DNA of 64,000 bases, taken from Micromonospora sediminimaris. Its GTDB lineage: Bacteria; Actinomycetota; Actinomycetes; Mycobacteriales; Micromonosporaceae. The stretch spans positions 248,001-312,000 of the forward strand of contig FOLJ01000006.1 of the NCBI GenBank assembly GCA_900112325.1. Direction: 5' to 3'. Each line of letters opens with the position of its first letter. Positions within the stretch are counted from its first letter, which is position 1. Below are positions 26,688 through 35,581 of this stretch, in pieces. The notes below the pieces were generated by a model. The model had not been told where the DNA came from. It searched no databases and saw only the letters and a program-made list of their open reading frames with translations. Both the position numbers and the translations under genes were made by a program.

Positions 26688-29213
26688 GTGCCGACTAGAG
26701 AGGCACCGCGCCGCCCGATCGCGACCGCTTGGCTGATCACCACGCCCCTCGCGGCGCTGGCCGTTGCCAGCATCGCCATACTGGTCTTCACTGCCGAGTT
26801 CGACGAGCGGGATCTGCTCCTGGCGGCTCTCCTGCTGGTCGTGATGGTCATTGCGGGCATCCCGACCCTGAGTTTCGTCGTCCGGCGGCAGGCTTTTGTC
26901 GTCACCCTCACCGAGATACCACTGGTTCTCGCCTTCTACAGCCTCAGCCCGCTGCTGGTCGTGGTGATTGCGACCTGCGCGGCGATCATCACGCAGGCCT
27001 ACCGTCGTTATCCGCCGCCGAAGCTGTGGTTCAACGTGGCAAGGGATGCGGCCGGGGTCTCGGTCGCGGGACTTGTCGTGGCGGTGGCGCTGCCGTTCGA
27101 CGGGGTCGGCCCGGGCACGTGGGCGGTCCTGTTCGCCGCGATCACCGCGAACAGCCTGATCAGCCTGGTCGCGGTGGTCGGCGTGATCACCCTGCTGCAG
27201 GGCTGGCAGGGCTCCCGGGAGACGGCAAGTACGGCGGTTCAGCTCTTCCTCACTCTCGCGCTGAACGTCGCGATCGGTCTACTCATCCTGATCGCCCTGG
27301 CCAGCACCCTGTGGTCGACCCTGCTGTTGGGGGCGATCACCATTGCGGGCGTGCTGCTCTACCGGTCGTACGCGCGTTTCCTCCGGCAGCACCGGACTCT
27401 CGGTGACATGTACGAGCTGACCCGCGCGATGGCCAGTGTCGGTGCGGAGGGAAATCTCGCCGACATCCTGCTGGGACGTATCCGGGCCCTGATGCAGGCC
27501 GAGTACGCCACGCTGTGGCTGCCGGCCCAGGGCCGGCATCCGGAGGTACTGCTCACCGCCCGGCTGGACGATCGGGGTCTGCTCGATGTGGCGCAAACCC
27601 CGGTGACGGTTCGTCAGCGCACCCTGGAGTCCGGTCAGACCCTGGCGGCCGGGCGACTGCTCGGCGGTGAACCGGAACTACGTCGCGAGTTGACTCGGCA
27701 GCAGGTCAAGGACGTCATTGCCGTGCCGCTGCGCTCCGGACAGGTGGTCATCGGCACGATCGAGGTGGTGAACCGCCTCAGCGACGTGGGGAACTTCGCC
27801 CCGGCCGATGTGCCGATTCTGGAGACGGTCGCCGCCCATGCCGCGGTCGCGCTGGAGAATTCCCGCCTGGTCGACCGGCTGCGGCACGACGCCTACCACG
27901 ATGCGCTCACGAAGCTGCCCAACCGGCGCCGCATCCTCGGTGCGCTGGCCGAGGCGGTCCGGATCCGGGCGCCCGGCGAGGTGGTCGCGCTGCTGCTGTT
28001 CGACGTCGATCGGCTGCGTCAGGTGAACGAGGCGCTCGGCCACGCTGCGGGCGACAAGGTTCTGGTCGAGGTCGCCGATCGGCTGCGTGGCTGTGTGCCG
28101 TCGGCCGCGCTGGTCGGGCGGGCCGGTGGCGATGAGTTCCTGGTGACCCTTCGGCTGGAGAGCGCCGACGCCGCGGTGGAGCTTGCCGGCCAGTTGCGGG
28201 AACAGATCCGCGACGAGATGGTCTTCGACTCGCTCACGCTGGATGTGGACACCGCGGTCGGGGTGGTCGTACACCCGGATCATGGCGACGCCCCGGCGAC
28301 CCTGCTGCAACGGGTGGACGTGGCCGCGACGGCGGCCAAGGCGGTCCCCGGCAGCGTGCAGCTGTACACACCGGCGTTGGAGTCGCGGTCGCTGCACCGG
28401 CTCGGTCTCGCCGGAGACCTGCGCAACGCCCTCGACAACGGCGAGCTGGAGGTCTACTACCAGCCCAAGGTGACGCTGCGGGACCGCCGGCTCATCGGGG
28501 TGGAGTGCCTGGCCCGCTGGGAGCATCCGACGCACGGTTCGGTCACCCCGGCGGATTTCGTCGCCGTGGCCGAGCACACCGGTCAGCTCGGCCGGCTCAC
28601 CGAGTTCGTGCTCCGGGAGGGGCTGCGGCACAGCCGGGACTGGGCACACGGCGGTCAGTCGCTCGCCGTCGCGGTCAACCTCTCCGCGCGTACGCTCACC
28701 GACCAGCACTTCCCGGAACAGGTGCGGGAGTTGCTTGAGGAGTACGGCGTTCCGGCGCAGCTGCTGACCCTGGAAATTCCGGAAGCCGGCGTGCTGGACG
28801 GCACCGAGCGCCCGATCCCGACCCTGCGCCGCCTGCGAGACCTGGGCGTACGGCTCGCCGTGGACGACTTCGGCACCGGCAGCTCCTCGCTGGCCCATCT
28901 GCGCCGGCTGCCGGTGCACGAGGTGAAGGTCGACCACTCCTTCGTGCAGGGCATGGCCACCGATCCGGGAGACCTGGCGATCGTCAACGCCGTCGTCACC
29001 CTCTCCCAGCAGTTCGGTCTCACCGTGGTGGCCGAGGGCGTGGAGAGCGAGCTGACCCTGGAGTTGCTCCAGGACATCGGCTGCGAGGTCGGCCAGGGGT
29101 TCCTGTTCAGCCGTCCACTGCCGTACGAGCGGTTGGAAGCGTGGTTCGGTGCCCAGGTCGACCCGGAGTCGATCTCCAGCAGCGAGCTTCCGAGGCTGCG
29201 CGTGGTGCCGTGA
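26688..29213 (+). CDS. Membrane GAF-GGDEF-EAL protein (c-di-GMP turnover)
   Basis: An 841-residue protein. About seven membrane helices (residues 12-230) are followed by a GAF-like sensor (about 245-400). A diguanylate cyclase domain carries an intact GGDEF (around 481-485). An EAL phosphodiesterase domain (about 590-825) follows. The EAL motif itself reads ECL (606-608), but YYQPKV, DDFGTGSSSL (from 726), KVDHSF and VVAEGVE are kept, so phosphodiesterase activity remains plausible. GTG start. It probably makes or degrades c-di-GMP in response to a membrane or small-molecule signal (inference). Confidence 0.92.
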   Translation: MPTREAPRRPIATAWLITTPLAALAVASIAILVFTAEFDERDLLLAALLLVVMVIAGIPTLSFVVRRQAFVVTLTEIPLVLAFYSLSPLLVVVIATCAAIITQAYRRYPPPKLWFNVARDAAGVSVAGLVVAVALPFDGVGPGTWAVLFAAITANSLISLVAVVGVITLLQGWQGSRETASTAVQLFLTLALNVAIGLLILIALASTLWSTLLLGAITIAGVLLYRSYARFLRQHRTLGDMYELTRAMASVGAEGNLADILLGRIRALMQAEYATLWLPAQGRHPEVLLTARLDDRGLLDVAQTPVTVRQRTLESGQTLAAGRLLGGEPELRRELTRQQVKDVIAVPLRSGQVVIGTIEVVNRLSDVGNFAPADVPILETVAAHAAVALENSRLVDRLRHDAYHDALTKLPNRRRILGALAEAVRIRAPGEVVALLLFDVDRLRQVNEALGHAAGDKVLVEVADRLRGCVPSAALVGRAGGDEFLVTLRLESADAAVELAGQLREQIRDEMVFDSLTLDVDTAVGVVVHPDHGDAPATLLQRVDVAATAAKAVPGSVQLYTPALESRSLHRLGLAGDLRNALDNGELEVYYQPKVTLRDRRLIGVECLARWEHPTHGSVTPADFVAVAEHTGQLGRLTEFVLREGLRHSRDWAHGGQSLAVAVNLSARTLTDQHFPEQVRELLEEYGVPAQLLTLEIPEAGVLDGTERPIPTLRRLRDLGVRLAVDDFGTGSSSLAHLRRLPVHEVKVDHSFVQGMATDPGDLAIVNAVVTLSQQFGLTVVAEGVESELTLELLQDIGCEVGQGFLFSRPLPYERLEAWFGAQVDPESISSSELPRLRVVP

Positions 29214-29244
29214 GCTGGGCGTACGACCTCCCTGGGGATCCGAT

Positions 29245-29273
29245 TTCACCAGTACGATCGGGCCGTGTACTCT
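29245..29273 (+). promoter_or_regulatory. Promoter of the tRNA-Thr/tRNA-Met pair
   Basis: TTCACC (29245-29250), a 17-bp spacer and TACTCT (29268-29273): a good sigma-70-type (HrdB-like) promoter. It would start transcription about 25 nt before tRNA-Thr. Confidence 0.7.
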
Positions 29274-29305
29274 TACCTCTGCGCGGGCACCGAGTGATCG
29301 CGCAG

Positions 29306-29378
29306 GCCCCCTTAGCTCAGTCGGCAGAGCGTCTCCATGGTAAGGAGAAGGTCTACGGTTCGATTCCGTAAGGGGGCT
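29306..29378 (+). tRNA. tRNA-Thr (GGT)
   Basis: A 73-nt cloverleaf. The acceptor GCCCCCT pairs with AGGGGGC, the D-stem is GCTC/GAGC, and the anticodon loop ATGGTAA gives GGT. The T-stem TACGG/CCGTA flanks TTCGATT. CCA is not encoded. In actinomycetes this tRNA and tRNA-Met commonly precede rpmG, as here. Confidence 0.97.
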
Positions 29379-29403
29379 CAGAGGGTCCGGCTGGGCCCAC
29401 CGC

Positions 29404-29476
29404 GGCGGTGTAGCTCAGATGGCAGAGCAAGCGGCTCATAATCGCTGTGTCGCCGGTTCAAGTCCGGCCACCGCTA
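29404..29476 (+). tRNA. tRNA-Met (CAT), elongator type
   Basis: A 73-nt cloverleaf. The anticodon stem AGCGG/TCGCT holds loop CTCATAA (CAT), and the T-stem is GCCGG/CCGGC. The acceptor GGCGGTG faces CACCGCT, so the first pair is G-U and not an open pair as in initiator tRNA. CCA is not encoded. It lies 25 nt after tRNA-Thr and is probably processed from the same transcript. Confidence 0.95.
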
Positions 29477-29537
29477 CTCTCGTCCGCCCCGGAGGGATCT
29501 CCGGTGGTCGGTGGGACGGGCGCCACAGGCGCCCGCT

Positions 29538-29567
29538 TTGCGTGTCCGCCCAGGTGGCGCGTACGCT
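29538..29567 (+). promoter_or_regulatory. Candidate promoter of rpmG
   Basis: TTGCGT (29538-29543), an 18-bp spacer and TACGCT (29562-29567), 43 nt before the rpmG start. Confidence 0.5.
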
Positions 29568-29610
29568 TTAGCGCCGTAGTTGTATCCGTTATCGAGGAAG
29601 GCACTCCGCC

Positions 29611-29778
29611 GTGGCGAAGGCGACCGATGTCCGGCCGAAGATCACTTTGGCGTGTGTGGAGTGCAAGGAGCGCAACTACATCACGCGCAAGAACCGCCGT
29701 AACGACCCGGACCGCATCGAGCTGAAGAAGTTCTGCCCCCGGGACGGACGGCACACCCTGCACCGCGAAACGCGCTGA
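29611..29778 (+). CDS. rpmG: 50S ribosomal protein L33
   Basis: A 55-residue L33 with the expected core [19 protein letters not shown] and end HRETR. The first zinc pair CVEC is present, but the second pair reads CPRD instead of CPxC, so only three of the four zinc cysteines remain. This may weaken or alter zinc binding; D could act as the fourth ligand (inference). GTG start. The gene order rpmG, hadA, hadB, tRNA-Trp, secE, nusG is typical of actinobacteria. Confidence 0.95.
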   Translation: MAKATDVRPKITLACVECKERNYITRKNRRNDPDRIELKKFCPRDGRHTLHRETR

Positions 29779-29901
29779 GCCTGCCCGGGCCGATCGGCCC
29801 GGCTGCGCACGTATCCTGATCGCCGGTCCCTACGGACGGCGCGGCTGAGCCGACGCCGACCGCTCGGATCGGCGATCGTGCTTTGCGTGTAGGTTCGCGG
29901 C

Positions 29902-30348
29902 ATGCCCCTGGACCAGTCCTTCGTCGGCCGGACCTATCCGCCGACCGCCCCCTATCAGGTGGGCCGTGAGAAGATCCGCGAGTTCGCGACGGCGATCGGC
30001 GCCACCGATCCCGCCCACCACGATCCGGAGGCCGCCCGCGCGCTGGGCCACCCGGACGTGGTCGCGCCGCCGACGTTTCCGGTGGTGATCACCATGGCCG
30101 CCAGCCGCCAGCTGATCGAGGACCCGGCGCTCGGCATCGACTACAGCCGGGTGGTCCACGGCGACCAGCGGTTCGCGTACACCCGGCCGGTGGTGGCCGG
30201 CGACGAGCTGGTCTGCGTCAACTCCGTCGAGGAGATCACCAGCCGGGGCGGCCACGAGTTCCTGACCACCCGGACCGATGTCAGCACGACCGCCGGCGAG
30301 TCGGTGGTCGCGGTCTGGTCCAAGCTCGTCGTACGCGGGGAGGCCTGA
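29902..30348 (+). CDS. MaoC-like hydratase N-terminal domain protein, HadA type (UPF0336)
   Basis: A 148-residue hot-dog-fold protein of the FAS1-type dehydratase / HadA group: FVGRTYPPTAPYQVGREKIREFA, then APPTFPVVITM. In mycobacteria HadA pairs with HadB as the 3-hydroxyacyl-ACP dehydratase of the fatty acid synthase II system. Here, in an organism unlikely to make mycolic acids, the acyl substrate is unknown. A TAGGTT box ends 6 nt before the ATG, suggesting a leaderless mRNA. hadB follows after 1 nt. Confidence 0.88.
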   Translation: MPLDQSFVGRTYPPTAPYQVGREKIREFATAIGATDPAHHDPEAARALGHPDVVAPPTFPVVITMAASRQLIEDPALGIDYSRVVHGDQRFAYTRPVVAGDELVCVNSVEEITSRGGHEFLTTRTDVSTTAGESVVAVWSKLVVRGEA

Positions 30349-30349
30349 C

Positions 30350-30742
30350 GTGGAACTGCCCACCCAGACGTTCCGGGTGACCCGGGCGGACCTGGTTCGT
30401 TACGCAGGTGCCTCGGGCGACTTCAACCCGATCCACTGGAGCGACCGGTTCGCCACCAAGGTGGGTCTGCCCGGTGTGATCGCCCACGGCATGTTCACCA
30501 TGGCGCTCGTCGGTCGGGCGGTCACCACCTGGGCCGGCTCGCCCGACGCGGTGGTCGACTTCGGCGTGCGGTTCACCCGTCCGGTGGCCGTCCCGGACGA
30601 CGACACCGGCACCGAGATCGTGGTGACTGCCGTGGTCCGTGAGGTGACCGACGCCGGTCTGACCAGGCTGGACGTAACCGCCACCTGCCTCGGTGAGAAG
30701 GTGCTCTCGCAGGCGCGGGCCACCGTGCGCACGGCCGGTTGA
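30350..30742 (+). CDS. MaoC-like dehydratase, HadB type
   Basis: A 130-residue hot-dog-fold hydratase with the catalytic motif in YAGASGDFNPIHWSDRFA (Asp and His of the hydratase-2 motif), followed by GVIAHGMFTMALVGRAV. It is the catalytic partner of the preceding HadA-like subunit; together they probably form a heterodimeric 3-hydroxyacyl-thioester dehydratase. GTG start 1 nt after the hadA stop, so the two are coupled. Confidence 0.9.
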   Translation: MELPTQTFRVTRADLVRYAGASGDFNPIHWSDRFATKVGLPGVIAHGMFTMALVGRAVTTWAGSPDAVVDFGVRFTRPVAVPDDDTGTEIVVTAVVREVTDAGLTRLDVTATCLGEKVLSQARATVRTAG

Positions 30743-30773
30743 CCGGTACCGCGCGGCACGTCGGGTAGACCGG

Positions 30774-30803
30774 TTGGGAAAGTCGGGTCGGTACCCGTAC
30801 ACT
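30774..30803 (+). promoter_or_regulatory. Candidate promoter of tRNA-Trp (and secE-nusG)
   Basis: TTGGGA (30774-30779), an 18-bp spacer and TACACT (30798-30803), 65 nt before tRNA-Trp. No terminator is seen between the tRNA and secE, so transcription may continue into secE and nusG. Confidence 0.55.
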
Positions 30804-30868
30804 GGTCCGCCGTGGGGCAAGTGACCCCTGCCTGGTCGTGTGACCGGGCGGGGCGAGCGTTGCCGCAC

Positions 30869-30941
<73 letters not shown>

Positions 30942-31151
30942 CGCCTCAGGCCTGACCGTTCCGTGGGTCCCGCCGCCTTCCGGTGGCGTCCGGCCCGTGG
31001 TGGTGGCATCGGCGGGGAGGTTCCGAGGCATCGGGCCTTCCGGTTGATCCGCCGGCCGCGGCCCGTCCCGGGACGGTTGGTCCGGCCGGCGTGACCAAGC
31101 GCCGCGCACGCGCACTGCGTGCGACACCGACATCCCGCGACGGAGGGCGAA

Positions 31152-31541
31152 GTGGCCGACAACAAGCGGCGCGGCGAGGACGCCGACGACGAGCGCCTGA
31201 ACGACGAGGTCGTCAACGACAGCGCCGAGGACGACGCCACCGACGCGGACGAGCCGGTTTCGCGGGGTGGCACCGCCACCCGTTCGCGGGCCAAGGCCGA
31301 TTCCGCCGACGGTCGCAAGACGCGTACCGACGCCGACAGGGTGGGCCTCTTCGGCCGCATCGCGCGTTTCATCCGCGAGGTCGTGGCCGAACTGCGTAAG
31401 GTCATCTGGCCGACCCGCAAGGAACTGCTGACCTACACGGCGGTGGTGATCGCGTTCGTCACGGTGATGCTGACGATCGTGGCTGTCCTGGACTACGGCT
31501 TCGCCAAGGGCGTGTTGTGGGTCTTCGGCAACCCCAGCTGA
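31152..31541 (+). CDS. secE: Preprotein translocase subunit SecE
   Basis: SecE clamps SecY in the membrane translocon. The 129-residue product has a long acidic, hydrophilic N-terminus of about 70 residues. The conserved cytosolic helix follows (IARFIREVVAELRKVIWPTRKE), then a single membrane helix (TAVVIAFVTVMLTIVAVL). The long N-terminus is common in actinobacteria. GTG start with GGAGGG upstream. It is 37 bp before nusG. Confidence 0.96.
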   Translation: MADNKRRGEDADDERLNDEVVNDSAEDDATDADEPVSRGGTATRSRAKADSADGRKTRTDADRVGLFGRIARFIREVVAELRKVIWPTRKELLTYTAVVIAFVTVMLTIVAVLDYGFAKGVLWVFGNPS

Positions 31542-31578
31542 CCGGCTGAACGTGCGATAGTGACGGAAGTGAGCAAGC

Positions 31579-32301
31579 GTGCCTGAGTACGACGAGACCG
31601 CCGCGACCCCGGACGAGCAGTCCACGGTGGCGACGGCGGCTGGTGACGAGTCGGTCGAGGCCGCCAACGAGTCGGAGTTCGCCATGACCGAGCCCGCTCC
31701 CGAGGAGGACTTCGACCCGGTTGCGGAGCTGCGGCAGAAGCTGCGCTACGCACCGGGCGACTGGTACGTGGTGCACTCGTACGCCGGTTACGAGAACAAG
31801 GTCAAGACCAACCTCGAGACCCGGATCACGTCCCTCGACATGGAGGACTACATCTACCAGGTCGAGGTGCCGACCCGGGAAGAGGTCGAGGTCAAGAACG
31901 GCAAGCGTTCCCAGGTGCAGGCGAAGGTCTTTCCCGGCTACATCCTCGTCCGGATGGAGCTGACCGCCGAGTCCTACTCCTGCGTACGCAACACCCCCGG
32001 GGTCACCGGTTTCGTCGGTGCCACGGACCGGGCCGACCGCCCGGCGCCGCTGAGCCTCGACGAGGTGCTCAAGTGGCTGGCACCTGCCGTCGAGACCGAG
32101 CAGAAGAAGGCCAAGCCGGAGGTCAAGGTCCTCGACTTCGAGGTCGGCGACTCGGTGACGGTCACCGACGGCGCCTTCGCCTCCCTGCCGGCGACGATCA
32201 GCGAGATCAACGCCGACCAGCAGAAGCTCAAGGTGCTGGTGTCGATCTTCGGCCGGGAGACGCCGGTGGAGCTGAACTTCAACCAGGTCGCCAAGATCTG
32301 A
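31579..32301 (+). CDS. nusG: Transcription termination/antitermination factor NusG
   Basis: NusG binds RNA polymerase and links it to Rho or the ribosome. The N-terminal NGN domain begins [15 protein letters not shown] and contains [12 protein letters not shown]. The C-terminal KOW domain spans [19 protein letters not shown] to [15 protein letters not shown] roughly 50-residue acidic extension precedes the NGN domain, as in other actinobacteria (240 residues in all). GTG start. Confidence 0.97.
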   Translation: MPEYDETAATPDEQSTVATAAGDESVEAANESEFAMTEPAPEEDFDPVAELRQKLRYAPGDWYVVHSYAGYENKVKTNLETRITSLDMEDYIYQVEVPTREEVEVKNGKRSQVQAKVFPGYILVRMELTAESYSCVRNTPGVTGFVGATDRADRPAPLSLDEVLKWLAPAVETEQKKAKPEVKVLDFEVGDSVTVTDGAFASLPATISEINADQQKLKVLVSIFGRETPVELNFNQVAKI

Positions 32302-32321
32302 GCTGTCGACCATCGGTGGCG

Positions 32322-32344
32322 GGCGACCGCCGCCGGTGGTCGCC
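32322..32344 (+). terminator. Hairpin after nusG
   Basis: GGCGACC (32322-32328) pairs with GGTCGCC (32338-32344), with further G/C pairing inside. It lies 20 nt after the nusG stop and before rplK, and could be a weak terminator or attenuator. Confidence 0.45.
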
Positions 32345-32501
32345 GTTCGTCCGGTTCACCCGCCCGGCCCACCTCCGTGGCCCTCGGGATCCAGGTCTGC
32401 GCTACCCTAGAACGTCGCCGCCGTCGCATGCGCGCTGACCGTGCGCGCCCCGACGGCGGTGTCGTGTGAACCTTTCCCAGTTCCAAGCCCCAGGAAGAGA
32501 C

Positions 32502-32933
32502 ATGCCTCCGAAGAAGAAGCTCGTCAAGACGTTCACGCTTCAGCTGCCGGCGGGCCAGGCGACTCCGGCGCCGCCGGTCGGTCCCGCGCTCGGTCAGCAC
32601 GGCGTGAACATCATGGAGTTCTGCAAGTCGTACAACGCGCAGACCGAGTCGCAGCGGGGCGACATCGTCCCCGCCGAGATCAGCGTGTACGAGGACCGGT
32701 CCTTCACCTTCGTGTTGAAGACCCCGCCCGCCGCCCGGCTGCTGATCAAGGCTGCCGGTGTGCAGAAGGGCTCGGGCGTCCCGCACACGCAGAAGGTCGG
32801 CTCGGTGACCCGCGCTCAGCTGCGGGAGATCGCCGAGAAGAAGATGGCTGACCTCAACGCCAACGACCTCGACCAGGCTGAGAAGATCATCGCCGGCACC
32901 GCCCGGTCGATGGGTCTGAACGTCACCGACTGA
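32502..32933 (+). CDS. rplK: 50S ribosomal protein L11
   Basis: L11 forms the GTPase-associated stalk base with 23S rRNA and is the thiostrepton and RelA-related site. The 143-residue product has the Pro-rich N-terminal domain [20 protein letters not shown] and the rRNA-binding C-terminal domain ending ARSMGLNV. The ATG at 32502 begins MPPKKKLV, the typical actinobacterial start. It is followed by rplA after 83 nt. Confidence 0.98.
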   Translation: MPPKKKLVKTFTLQLPAGQATPAPPVGPALGQHGVNIMEFCKSYNAQTESQRGDIVPAEISVYEDRSFTFVLKTPPAARLLIKAAGVQKGSGVPHTQKVGSVTRAQLREIAEKKMADLNANDLDQAEKIIAGTARSMGLNVTD

Positions 32934-33016
32934 CGTCGGCCACCACCGACCCGTACGGATCGTGGGAGGGCGCGCGAGCACCGCGGCCCGCCAGAGACCA
33001 CAGGAGTAGACAGAAC

Positions 33017-33733
33017 ATGCAGCGCAGCAAGAGCTACCGCAAGGCCGCCGAGGCCATCGACAAGTCGAAGCTCTACACCCCCGTCGAGGCCGTCAAGCTG
33101 GCCAAGGAGAGCACCGCCACCAAGTTCGACGCCACGGTCGAGGTCGCGATGCGCCTCGGCGTCGACCCCCGCAAGGCGGACCAGATGGTCCGCGGCACGG
33201 TCAACCTGCCGCACGGCACCGGTAAGACCGCCCGCGTGATCGTCTTCGCCGCCGGCGCGAAGGCCGAGGAGGCCGTCGCCGCCGGTGCCGACGAGGTGGG
33301 CACCGACGAGCTGGTCGCCCGGATCCAGGGCGGCTGGCTGGACTTCGACGCGGCGATCGCCACGCCCGACCAGATGGCCAAGATCGGCCGGATCGCGCGG
33401 ATCCTGGGCCCGCGCGGTCTGATGCCGAACCCGAAGACCGGCACGGTGACCATGGACGTCACCAAGGCCGTGTCGGACATCAAGGGCGGGAAGATCACCT
33501 TCCGGGTGGACAAGCACTCGAACCTGCACCTGATCATCGGTAAGGCCTCGTTCTCCGAGGCCCAGCTGGTCGACAACTACGCGGCCGTCCTCGACGAGGT
33601 GCTGCGGGCCAAGCCGTCGGCCGCGAAGGGCAAGTACCTCAAGAAGGTCACCCTCACCACCACGATGGGACCGGGCGTGCCGGTCGACCCGAACGTGGTG
33701 AAGAACCTGCAGGAGGGCTCGGCCGACAGCTGA
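33017..33733 (+). CDS. rplA: 50S ribosomal protein L1
   Basis: L1 forms the mobile L1 stalk and usually represses its own rplK-rplA mRNA. The 238-residue product has the signature [21 protein letters not shown], then GTVTMDV. An AGGAG ribosome site precedes the ATG. A strong hairpin follows, so rplKA ends here and the ABC transporter pair is a separate unit. Confidence 0.98.
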   Translation: MQRSKSYRKAAEAIDKSKLYTPVEAVKLAKESTATKFDATVEVAMRLGVDPRKADQMVRGTVNLPHGTGKTARVIVFAAGAKAEEAVAAGADEVGTDELVARIQGGWLDFDAAIATPDQMAKIGRIARILGPRGLMPNPKTGTVTMDVTKAVSDIKGGKITFRVDKHSNLHLIIGKASFSEAQLVDNYAAVLDEVLRAKPSAAKGKYLKKVTLTTTMGPGVPVDPNVVKNLQEGSADS

Positions 33734-33748
33734 GCACGACGCACCGAC

Positions 33749-33776
33749 GCGGCCCCGCCACTCATGGCGGGGCCGC
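33749..33776 (+). terminator. Terminator of rplKA
   Basis: A perfect 12-bp stem GCGGCCCCGCCA with its complement and a CTCA loop, followed by GTTCGTCTG. It lies 15 nt after the rplA stop. Confidence 0.8.
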
Positions 33777-33807
33777 GTTCGTCTGTCCGCTGTGGCAGGC
33801 TCACGGC

Positions 33808-34596
33808 ATGTGGCTGGAGGACGTCGGGCTGCGGTACAACCGGCGCGGTCCGTGGGTGCTGCGCCAGGTGAAGGTAGGCGTCGCGCCGGGCGAGGCGGTG
33901 GTGGTGCTCGGCCGCAACGGTGCCGGCAAGTCGACACTGCTCCAACTCGCTGCCGGAGTCCTGCGGCCGTCCCGCGGGCGGGTGCTCGACCGGCCGTCGG
34001 TGGTGGGCTGGGTGCCGGAACGCTTCCCGGCCGACCAGCCGTTCACCGTCGACGGCTACCTCGCCGCGATGGCCCGGATTGTCGGGCTGTCCCCGATCAC
34101 GGCGGATCGTGCGGTGCGGCGCTGGGTCGACCGGCTGGGCATCGGCCCGTTCCGCACGGTCCGGCTGTCCCAGCTGTCGAAGGGCACGGCACAGAAGGTC
34201 GGCCTGGCCCAGGCATTGCTGCGTCCGCCCGGCCTGCTCGTCCTCGACGAGCCCTGGGAGGGCCTGGACGCGGCGGCCCGCGAGCTGGTCCCGCAGGTGG
34301 TCGACGAGGTGCTGGCCGACGGCGGGTCGGTGCTGGTCAGCGATCATCGCGGGGAGACGGTCCGGCTGCCCGGCGCGCGGGAGTGGTTGGTGGCCGACGG
34401 GGCAGTGGTCGAGCGGGCCCCGTCGGACGCGGCGGCGGTCGCGGTGGTCGAGCTGGAGGTCCCGGTCGGGCAGTTGCCGGCCACCGTCGCCCGCCTGCGC
34501 GCCGAGGGCCACCACGTCCTGCGGGTACGCGGCCAGAACGCACCGCCCGAGGCCACGCGGCCGGGGGCGGGACCGTCCTCCGAGGTGGCCCGATGA
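33808..34596 (+). CDS. ABC transporter ATP-binding protein
   Basis: A 262-residue ABC ATPase. Walker A is GRNGAGKST, the signature-like segment is LSQLSKGTAQKV and Walker B is LLVLDEPWEGLD, followed by a D-loop and the H-loop histidine in VSDHRGE. A CAGGCT box ends 6 nt before the ATG with no ribosome site, consistent with a leaderless start. Coupled by ATGA to a membrane protein. The substrate is unknown; the lack of a binding protein suggests export. Confidence 0.9.
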   Translation: MWLEDVGLRYNRRGPWVLRQVKVGVAPGEAVVVLGRNGAGKSTLLQLAAGVLRPSRGRVLDRPSVVGWVPERFPADQPFTVDGYLAAMARIVGLSPITADRAVRRWVDRLGIGPFRTVRLSQLSKGTAQKVGLAQALLRPPGLLVLDEPWEGLDAAARELVPQVVDEVLADGGSVLVSDHRGETVRLPGAREWLVADGAVVERAPSDAAAVAVVELEVPVGQLPATVARLRAEGHHVLRVRGQNAPPEATRPGAGPSSEVAR

Positions 34597-35282
34597 CCGC
34601 CCTGGTCCGGTTCCGGCTCGCCGGCTTCCTGCGTACCGGACGGGCGCTGGCACCGGTGCTGGCCGGCCTGCTCACCCTCGGCATCCTGTACGGCGGCGGT
34701 CGGGCCCAGCCGGCGGAGGCCTACGGCGTATCGGCCGTGGTGCTTTTTCCCGTGCTGGCCTGGCAGACCAAGATCCTGCTGGACGTGGAGCCGGACGTGC
34801 AGCGCCGCCTGGCTCTGGTCGCGGTCGGCCCGGCACGGGAGCAGGCGGCGGGGCTCGTCGCCGCGGTGGTGGCCGGCCTTGGTCTGGTGGCGACCGCCGT
34901 GGTCTTTCCCTGGTTGGTCGGCGGGGTCGCCGGTCCCAGCCTGCCCGGTGACCGGTCGGTTTCCGCAGGCGTGGCGCTCGGTCTCTGGGCGCACCTGCTC
35001 GCCCTGCCGGCGGCCGTGGCGTTGGGCGCGCTGGCCAGCCGGGTGATCACCCGAAGTGCCGGCTACGGTGTGGCTGTGCTCACTCTCGGTACGGTCGGCG
35101 TACTGGTGCTCGGTTTCTCGGGGTCGGTCGCGCCGTGGCTGGCGCCACCGTTGCTACCCACCGCCAGGGCGCTGGTCGGCCCGTTGTCCGGCTCGACCGC
35201 GCTGCTGCTGACCGTGTGGGCGCTGGCCTGGACGGCGGTGGCGCTGACCGGCTACGCCCAAGCCCGCACCCGGCGCGCTTAG
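34593..35282 (+). CDS. ABC transporter membrane protein (permease)
   Basis: A 229-residue protein with about six hydrophobic segments and no recognised catalytic motif. Its start overlaps the stop of the ATPase gene, so it is almost certainly the membrane partner of that ABC transporter. The FR-LAGFLRTGRALAPVLAGLL N-terminus resembles ABC-2 type export permeases. Substrate unknown. Confidence 0.75.
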   Translation: MTALVRFRLAGFLRTGRALAPVLAGLLTLGILYGGGRAQPAEAYGVSAVVLFPVLAWQTKILLDVEPDVQRRLALVAVGPAREQAAGLVAAVVAGLGLVATAVVFPWLVGGVAGPSLPGDRSVSAGVALGLWAHLLALPAAVALGALASRVITRSAGYGVAVLTLGTVGVLVLGFSGSVAPWLAPPLLPTARALVGPLSGSTALLLTVWALAWTAVALTGYAQARTRRA

Positions 35283-35407
35283 CGCGTGGTCGCGTCCTCG
35301 GTCGAGGCGGGCAGGGCGGATCGCAGCCAGCCAGCGACCTGGACCACACGTGGCGATCGAGCTGTCGGCCGGGTCGGCCGTTGCCGCCGGGCCGGTCCGG
35401 GGGCGAT

Positions 35408-35437
35408 TTGGCGGTTGCTGCAGGTGTCGCGTAGCCT
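35408..35437 (+). promoter_or_regulatory. Candidate promoter of rplJL
   Basis: TTGGCG (35408-35413), an 18-bp spacer and TAGCCT (35432-35437). Confidence 0.5.
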
Positions 35438-35581
35438 GATGCGCGAAGTTCCACCCAGAGACCGCTGGTCACCGTGCCCCGGCACGGTCGAAGGTCCCGC
35501 GAAGACGGGCGACCCGCGTAGGGCGGCAAGCGACATCGGCAGCATCCTGTGGTCCGCCGACCATGTGATTCCGCCGTCCTC

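Noticed and set aside
34344..34994. Minus-strand ORFs opposite the ABC transporter
   Set aside because: Shadow frames; the plus-strand proteins have clear Walker motifs and membrane segments.
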